64,000 nt of DNA, from the NCBI RefSeq assembly GCF_008729015.1, contig NZ_RKSM01000001.1:310001-374000 (forward strand). The letters run 5' to 3'. The notes under the pieces are model-generated. The model was not told the DNA's origin, did no database searches, and saw nothing but the letters and a program-made list of their open reading frames with translations. The position numbers were made by a program, and so were the translations under genes. The DNA comes from Haloarcula sp. CBA1129. Its GTDB lineage: Archaea > Halobacteriota > Halobacteria > Halobacteriales > Haloarculaceae. Positions 60,181-64,000 of the stretch are shown piece by piece (the stretch's first letter is position 1; every line of letters starts with the position of its first letter).

Positions 60181-61707
60181 ATGACTGTATGGATTCGCGG
60201 CGACCACCTCCTCCGACGGGCCGGCCCAGTCGCCCGGCGGCCTGAGGAAGCGGTGCTCCTGATAGAAGCGGAGTCGTTCGCCCGCAAACTGCCGTACCAT
60301 CCACACAAGCTGATACTGCTGTTCAGCGCGATGCGGCATTTCCGGGACGAACTCCGGACCGACGGTCGGAGGGTCCGGTACCACCAGACAGACACTTTCG
60401 AAGACGGGCTGGCGGCACACTTCGAGGCCAACCCGGACGACACGCTCGTCACCCACCGGCCACAGACCGAGTCCGCACAGGCGCGGCTCGAATCGCTGGT
60501 GGCCGATGCTGGCGGAACGATAGAGTTCGTCGCCGACGAGCGCTTTCTCTGCTCACAATCGCAGTTCGACGGGTGGGTCGGAGAGGGGCGCTACCGCCAC
60601 GAGGACTTCTACCGATTCATGCGCCGGGAAACGGGCTACCTGATGTCCGACGGAGACCCCGTCGGCGGCGAGTGGAACTATGACGATCAGAACCGGGAGA
60701 CCCCACCGGACGGCTGGACGCCACCGGAGTCACCGCGCTTCGAGCCAGACACCGTAACCGAGGACGTAATCGAGTGGGTCGAGGAAACGTTCGAGGGTAG
60801 CTACGACGAGCGACCGTACGGCGGCGACTGGGCCGACCCCGAACCGTTCCACTGGCCCGTCTCCCGTCGACAGGCCGTCCGCGCCCTGGACCACTTCGTT
60901 ACGAACCGACTAACAGAGTTCGGCCCCTTTCAGGACGCGATGCTGGATGGAGAGTGGGCGATGAGTCACAGCCTGCTTTCCACGTCGCTCAATCTGGGAC
61001 TCCTCGGTCCCGATGAAGTCATCGAGCGCGCTATTGCCGCTTACGAGGACGGCGACGCGCCGCTGAACAGCGTCGAGGGGTTCGTCCGGCAGGTGCTTGG
61101 CTGGCGCGAGTTCCTCCGGCACGTCTACCGCCGGGAGATGCCGGATCTAGCCGAAGCGAACCAACTCGGCGCGAGCGAGCCCCTACCGGACTTCTACTGG
61201 GACGGTGACACCGACATGGCCTGTCTCTCCGACGTGGTCGATGGGGTCCGGGAACGAGGGTACTCACACCACATCGAGCGGCTGATGCTTCTCGCGAATT
61301 TCGGGCTCATCTACGGCGTCGAACCGGCCCAGCTCAATCGGTGGTTCCACGCCGGCTACGTCGACGCCTTCCACTGGGTGACGACACCGAACGTCGTCGA
61401 AATGGGCCTGTACGGCGCAGGCGTGTTCGCCACCAAGCCCTACGCCTCGTCGGCGAACTACGTCGACAAGATGAGCGACTACTGCTCGGGCTGTCCGTAC
61501 TACAAGACGAAGACGACCGGCGACGGGGCCTGTCCGTTCAACGCGCTGTACTGGGACTTCCTAGATCGCAACGAGGACACGCTCCGGTCGAATCACCGCA
61601 TGGGGCTGATGTACAGCCACGTCGACAACAAGAGCGACGAGGAACTGGCAGAGATACGCGAACGAGCCGAGGAGATACGAGAGCTAGCGGACACCGGTGA
61701 GCTGTGA
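60181..61707 (+). CDS. Photolyase/cryptochrome, iron-sulphur bacterial type (FeS-BCP/PhrB-like)
   Basis: A 508-residue flavoprotein. The N-terminal domain (VWIRGDHLLRRAGPVARRPE) is of the deoxyribodipyrimidine photolyase-related type. The FAD region contains LNSVEGFVRQVLGWREFLRH. The C-terminal CSGCPYYKTKTTGDGACPFN, with a fourth Cys upstream, is the [4Fe-4S] binding set of PhrB-type (6-4) photolyases. It would repair UV damage using blue light. ATG 60181 is preceded by an AT-rich stretch (gttataatatag, about 60148). Confidence 0.9.
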   Translation: MTVWIRGDHLLRRAGPVARRPEEAVLLIEAESFARKLPYHPHKLILLFSAMRHFRDELRTDGRRVRYHQTDTFEDGLAAHFEANPDDTLVTHRPQTESAQARLESLVADAGGTIEFVADERFLCSQSQFDGWVGEGRYRHEDFYRFMRRETGYLMSDGDPVGGEWNYDDQNRETPPDGWTPPESPRFEPDTVTEDVIEWVEETFEGSYDERPYGGDWADPEPFHWPVSRRQAVRALDHFVTNRLTEFGPFQDAMLDGEWAMSHSLLSTSLNLGLLGPDEVIERAIAAYEDGDAPLNSVEGFVRQVLGWREFLRHVYRREMPDLAEANQLGASEPLPDFYWDGDTDMACLSDVVDGVRERGYSHHIERLMLLANFGLIYGVEPAQLNRWFHAGYVDAFHWVTTPNVVEMGLYGAGVFATKPYASSANYVDKMSDYCSGCPYYKTKTTGDGACPFNALYWDFLDRNEDTLRSNHRMGLMYSHVDNKSDEELAEIRERAEEIRELADTGEL

Positions 61708-61716
61708 GGCCGCCGG

Positions 61717-63471
61717 CTACTCCTCACCCTCTGTTGCATCGGCCGCTTGCCGCTGGTGCATCTCGTGGCGGGTGAACTGTGGCGTCGACAGCGCCGGCCC
61801 GCGGCGTCGGCGGAACGACCACGCGAGAATCCCGAGTACTGCCGCGCTCCCGCCCAGCGCGAGCCCGGCGGGCTGGAGTCCGTTCACGGTGTAGAGGTAC
61901 GCACTCACCGGTACCCCGGCACTGGCGACGATGCCGAGCAGGAGCCGCTTGGCGAGCACTCGGCTCAGCCCGTCGGAGTCTTCGAGGACGGTCTTGACAA
62001 GGAGTTCTTCGCGTTCGACCCTGTCAAGTGCGTCCTCTAGCTTCGGTGCTGTCCGTACCACTGACCGGGTCGAACCCGTCACTGCGTCCTGTATCTCCGC
62101 TTTCACTCGTTCTCGAACGTCGTCGCCAGCCCCCTGCTCCATGACGTATTCCGAAATGATTTCGATGAAGTCGAACTCGGGGTCGAGCGTTCGACAGACA
62201 CCCTCAAGTACCGTCGTCACGCGGACCACCAGCGCAAGGTCCTGTGGGAGGCGCATCGGGAACTCGTACAGTTGCGTCTCGAACTGGCCGACCAGTTGCT
62301 CGATGCGGTACTCGCTGATGTCTTCGCCGCGGAACTGCTCGATGACGATGTCGAAGGCCTCCCGCATCACGTCTCGGTCGGCCATCGGGTCCAGTGCGCC
62401 CATCTCGACGAAGGCGTCCATCACGCGGTCCACGTCGTCGGTCGCCAGTCCGACGTAGAACTCAAGCAGTTGGTCCTGCGTCCGGGGACCGAGGTAGCCG
62501 GTCATCCCGAAATCGTAGAAGACGAGCGTCCCGTCGGGCTGGACCGCCAGATTGCCGGGATGGGGGTCGGCGTGGAAGCAGCCGTCCTCGACAATCATCT
62601 GGATGTACACTTCTTCGAGTCGGCGAACGAGTGCCGGGCGGTCGATCCCGAGTTCGTCCAGCCGCTCCACGTCGTCGATTTTCACGCCGTCGAGATACGT
62701 CATCGTCAGTATACGGTCCGTCGAGTGGCTCGCAACGACATCCGGAATGGCGATGTCGTCGTCGTTTGCGAAGTTGTCGCCGATCTCCCGGAGCATCCGT
62801 GCCTCGTGCCCGTAGTCCATCTCCCGGCGGACCGTTGCCGCGAACTCCTCGGTGAGGTTCTCAAGCGTAAACGCCTGCCCCGGGTCCGCACCGTAGGTGA
62901 GTACCGGCAGCAACGTCGATAGCACGCGCAGGTCTGACTCGACACGCGTCCTGATGTTGGGTCGAAGCACTTTCACGGCGACCCGCTGGCCGTCGATTCG
63001 CGCCTCGTACACTTGACCCAGCGAGGCCCCGGAGATAGCTGTGGTGTCGAAGTCCTCGAACAGCGTGTCGATGTCGTCGCCCAACTCACGCTCGATAACG
63101 GGCTCGATGGTCGCCCACGCGTCCGGCGGGACGTTGTCCTGTAGCTCCGAGAGCACGTCGACGTACGCCCGCGGCAGGGCATCAGGCCGGGTCGACAGCA
63201 TCTGGCCGAGTTTGATGAACGCCGGGCCGAGGTCGACGAACGTATTCTTCAGGTAGCGAGCGCGCCGTGTCCGCGTTTCGGGTGCCACCGACCGGGACCG
63301 ACCGAACAGGAGGAACCGCTTCCGGTCCCGACCCCACTGCCAGAGCAGGGGGACGAACTGCCAGACGATGATGAGCGCTCGCCAGAGCGCTCGGAGCCGA
63401 ACGCCGACACCGCCCGGCTGTGACACTGTCTCCCTCGGCGGCTCCTCGGCGACACGCTCCTCAGCAGTCAC
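61717..63471 (-). CDS. ABC1/UbiB-family kinase-like protein
   Basis: A 584-residue atypical kinase. FIKLGQMLSTRPDALP is the KxGQ motif, GASLGQVYEARIDGQRVAVK the Ala-rich nucleotide loop and Lys, ADPHPGNLAVQPDGTLVFYD the catalytic and metal-binding region. Two C-terminal hydrophobic segments (about 520-565) probably anchor it to the membrane. UbiB/ADCK members support quinone or isoprenoid lipid metabolism. The start ATG 63471 is preceded by no clear promoter. Confidence 0.9.
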   Translation of the reverse strand: MTAEERVAEEPPRETVSQPGGVGVRLRALWRALIIVWQFVPLLWQWGRDRKRFLLFGRSRSVAPETRTRRARYLKNTFVDLGPAFIKLGQMLSTRPDALPRAYVDVLSELQDNVPPDAWATIEPVIERELGDDIDTLFEDFDTTAISGASLGQVYEARIDGQRVAVKVLRPNIRTRVESDLRVLSTLLPVLTYGADPGQAFTLENLTEEFAATVRREMDYGHEARMLREIGDNFANDDDIAIPDVVASHSTDRILTMTYLDGVKIDDVERLDELGIDRPALVRRLEEVYIQMIVEDGCFHADPHPGNLAVQPDGTLVFYDFGMTGYLGPRTQDQLLEFYVGLATDDVDRVMDAFVEMGALDPMADRDVMREAFDIVIEQFRGEDISEYRIEQLVGQFETQLYEFPMRLPQDLALVVRVTTVLEGVCRTLDPEFDFIEIISEYVMEQGAGDDVRERVKAEIQDAVTGSTRSVVRTAPKLEDALDRVEREELLVKTVLEDSDGLSRVLAKRLLLGIVASAGVPVSAYLYTVNGLQPAGLALGGSAAVLGILAWSFRRRRGPALSTPQFTRHEMHQRQAADATEGEE

Positions 63472-63523
63472 TGTTCGTATGTGAGGCCCGGCGACAAATG
63501 AGTCTGCTGGAGACGGTGCCCAC

Positions 63524-64000
63524 TCAGCGCCGGAGGAAGCCGAGCAAGCGATACTCCGAGTCCGGGGTGTACTGGCGGAAGACGAGGCTGTTTGCGAGCA
63601 CGGACACGGATGAGGCAGCCATTGCGACGGCAGCGAGCACCGGCTGGAGGAGTCCCAGCGAGGCCAGCGGAATCATCACGGTGTTGTAGCCAAGCGCCCA
63701 GAAGAGGTTCTGCTTGATCTTCCGGAGCGTCGCCTCGGAGATCCGGATAGCCTTCACCACGTCGGCGGGGTCGTCTCGGAGCAGGGTCACGTCACCGGCC
63801 TCGATTGCTACGTCGGTCCCCGAGCCGATGGCACAGCCGACGCTCGCAGCCGCCAGCGCGGGCGCGTCGTTGACGCCGTCGCCGACCATCATCGCTTGGT
63901 CGCCGTCGCTCTGGAGTTCGTCGACGGCGTCGGCCTTGTCTTCCGGCAGCACGTCGGCCATCACGTTGTCGGGGTCGATCCCGACTTCCTCGGCGACAGC
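63524..64000 (-). CDS. Heavy-metal P-type ATPase, C-terminal part (cut by window edge)
   Basis: The frame continues past the right edge. The visible 158 residues begin [12 protein letters not shown] and contain [20 protein letters not shown], the P-type hinge motif, followed by [17 protein letters not shown]. The last two membrane helices carry [20 protein letters not shown] and [19 protein letters not shown]. This matches copper/heavy-metal exporters (CopA/ZntA group). The metal-selecting motif lies outside the window. Confidence 0.92.
   Translation of the reverse strand, partial: AVAEEVGIDPDNVMADVLPEDKADAVDELQSDGDQAMMVGDGVNDAPALAAASVGCAIGSGTDVAIEAGDVTLLRDDPADVVKAIRISEATLRKIKQNLFWALGYNTVMIPLASLGLLQPVLAAVAMAASSVSVLANSLVFRQYTPDSEYRLLGFLRR

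Noticed and set aside
1-64000. CRISPR array associated with the CARF gene or TnpB
   Set aside because: No regularly spaced repeats of 25-40 bases were seen anywhere in the window. The repeats found are tRNA-derived or short tandem units.

Overview
The window comes from an extremely halophilic archaeon. The DNA is GC-rich, the proteins are strongly acidic, several genes have TATA boxes 25-30 bases before a start codon (leaderless mRNAs), and there are many families known to me only from haloarchaea (halocyanins, HalX response regulators, aMBF1, DUF5799). The gene set and the apparent ketohexokinase/1-phosphofructokinase module suggest Haloarcula or a close relative. That assignment rests on recognition, not on a search. 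No rRNA genes and no CRISPR array are present.

Layout. 1-3.2 kb: small haloarchaeal proteins (ribbon-helix-helix regulator, degenerate JAMM-like and metallo-beta-lactamase-like proteins, two-domain VOC protein, zinc ribbon). 3.3-13.8 kb: branched-chain amino acid biosynthesis, leuA then ilvB-ilvN-ilvC-orf88-leuC-leuD in a tightly coupled operon, with leuB separated from leuD by a CARF/HTH regulator, a response regulator and repeats. 13.9-17.5 kb: sugar module glpR-pfkB facing a PfkB-family kinase (probable ketohexokinase) plus class I aldolase. 17.6-30.5 kb: mixed housekeeping and membrane genes (FIST protein, OsmC, UbiA prenyltransferase, DnaJ, CPBP protease, ACR3-like transporter, geranylgeranyl reductase, asd). 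30.6-33.1 kb: tyrS, a Trm9-like methyltransferase and tRNA-Gly with a duplicated 3' end. 33.5-40.1 kb: DNA polymerase IV, BluB, HerA-like ATPase, tpiA, HalX regulator, MBF1. 40.1-41.4 kb: a lone TnpB (IS1341-type). 41.5-47.5 kb: hisC-adenylate kinase-CDP-alcohol transferase operon, CheC, membrane proteins, GMC oxidoreductase. 47.7-52.7 kb: tRNA-Arg, tatA, peroxiredoxin, HD hydrolase, AlaX. 52.7-64 kb: tyrA-rsm22-surE-EamA operon, FAH-family protein, two halocyanins flanking an HTH/membrane-protein pair, an FeS-type photolyase, a UbiB kinase and the end of a metal P-type ATPase.

How genes work together. LeuA/IlvB/IlvN/IlvC/LeuC/LeuD/LeuB give valine, leucine and (through citramalate) isoleucine. 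The sugar module would convert fructose to fructose-1-phosphate, fructose-1,6-bisphosphate and triose phosphates, with TpiA elsewhere in the window. TatA would serve the Tat-type signals seen in the halocyanins.

Most interesting: the ilvB operon appears to start with a leaderless 28-codon peptide ORF ending in a run of Ile/Leu/Val codons. A 6-bp hairpin with a T-rich tail overlaps its stop codon, which is the layout of a bacterial branched-chain attenuator but in an archaeon. Other leads are a one-base frame conflict at the start of leuA, a shared repeat module next to both tRNA genes, and a frameshifted ~50-residue gene beside fba.
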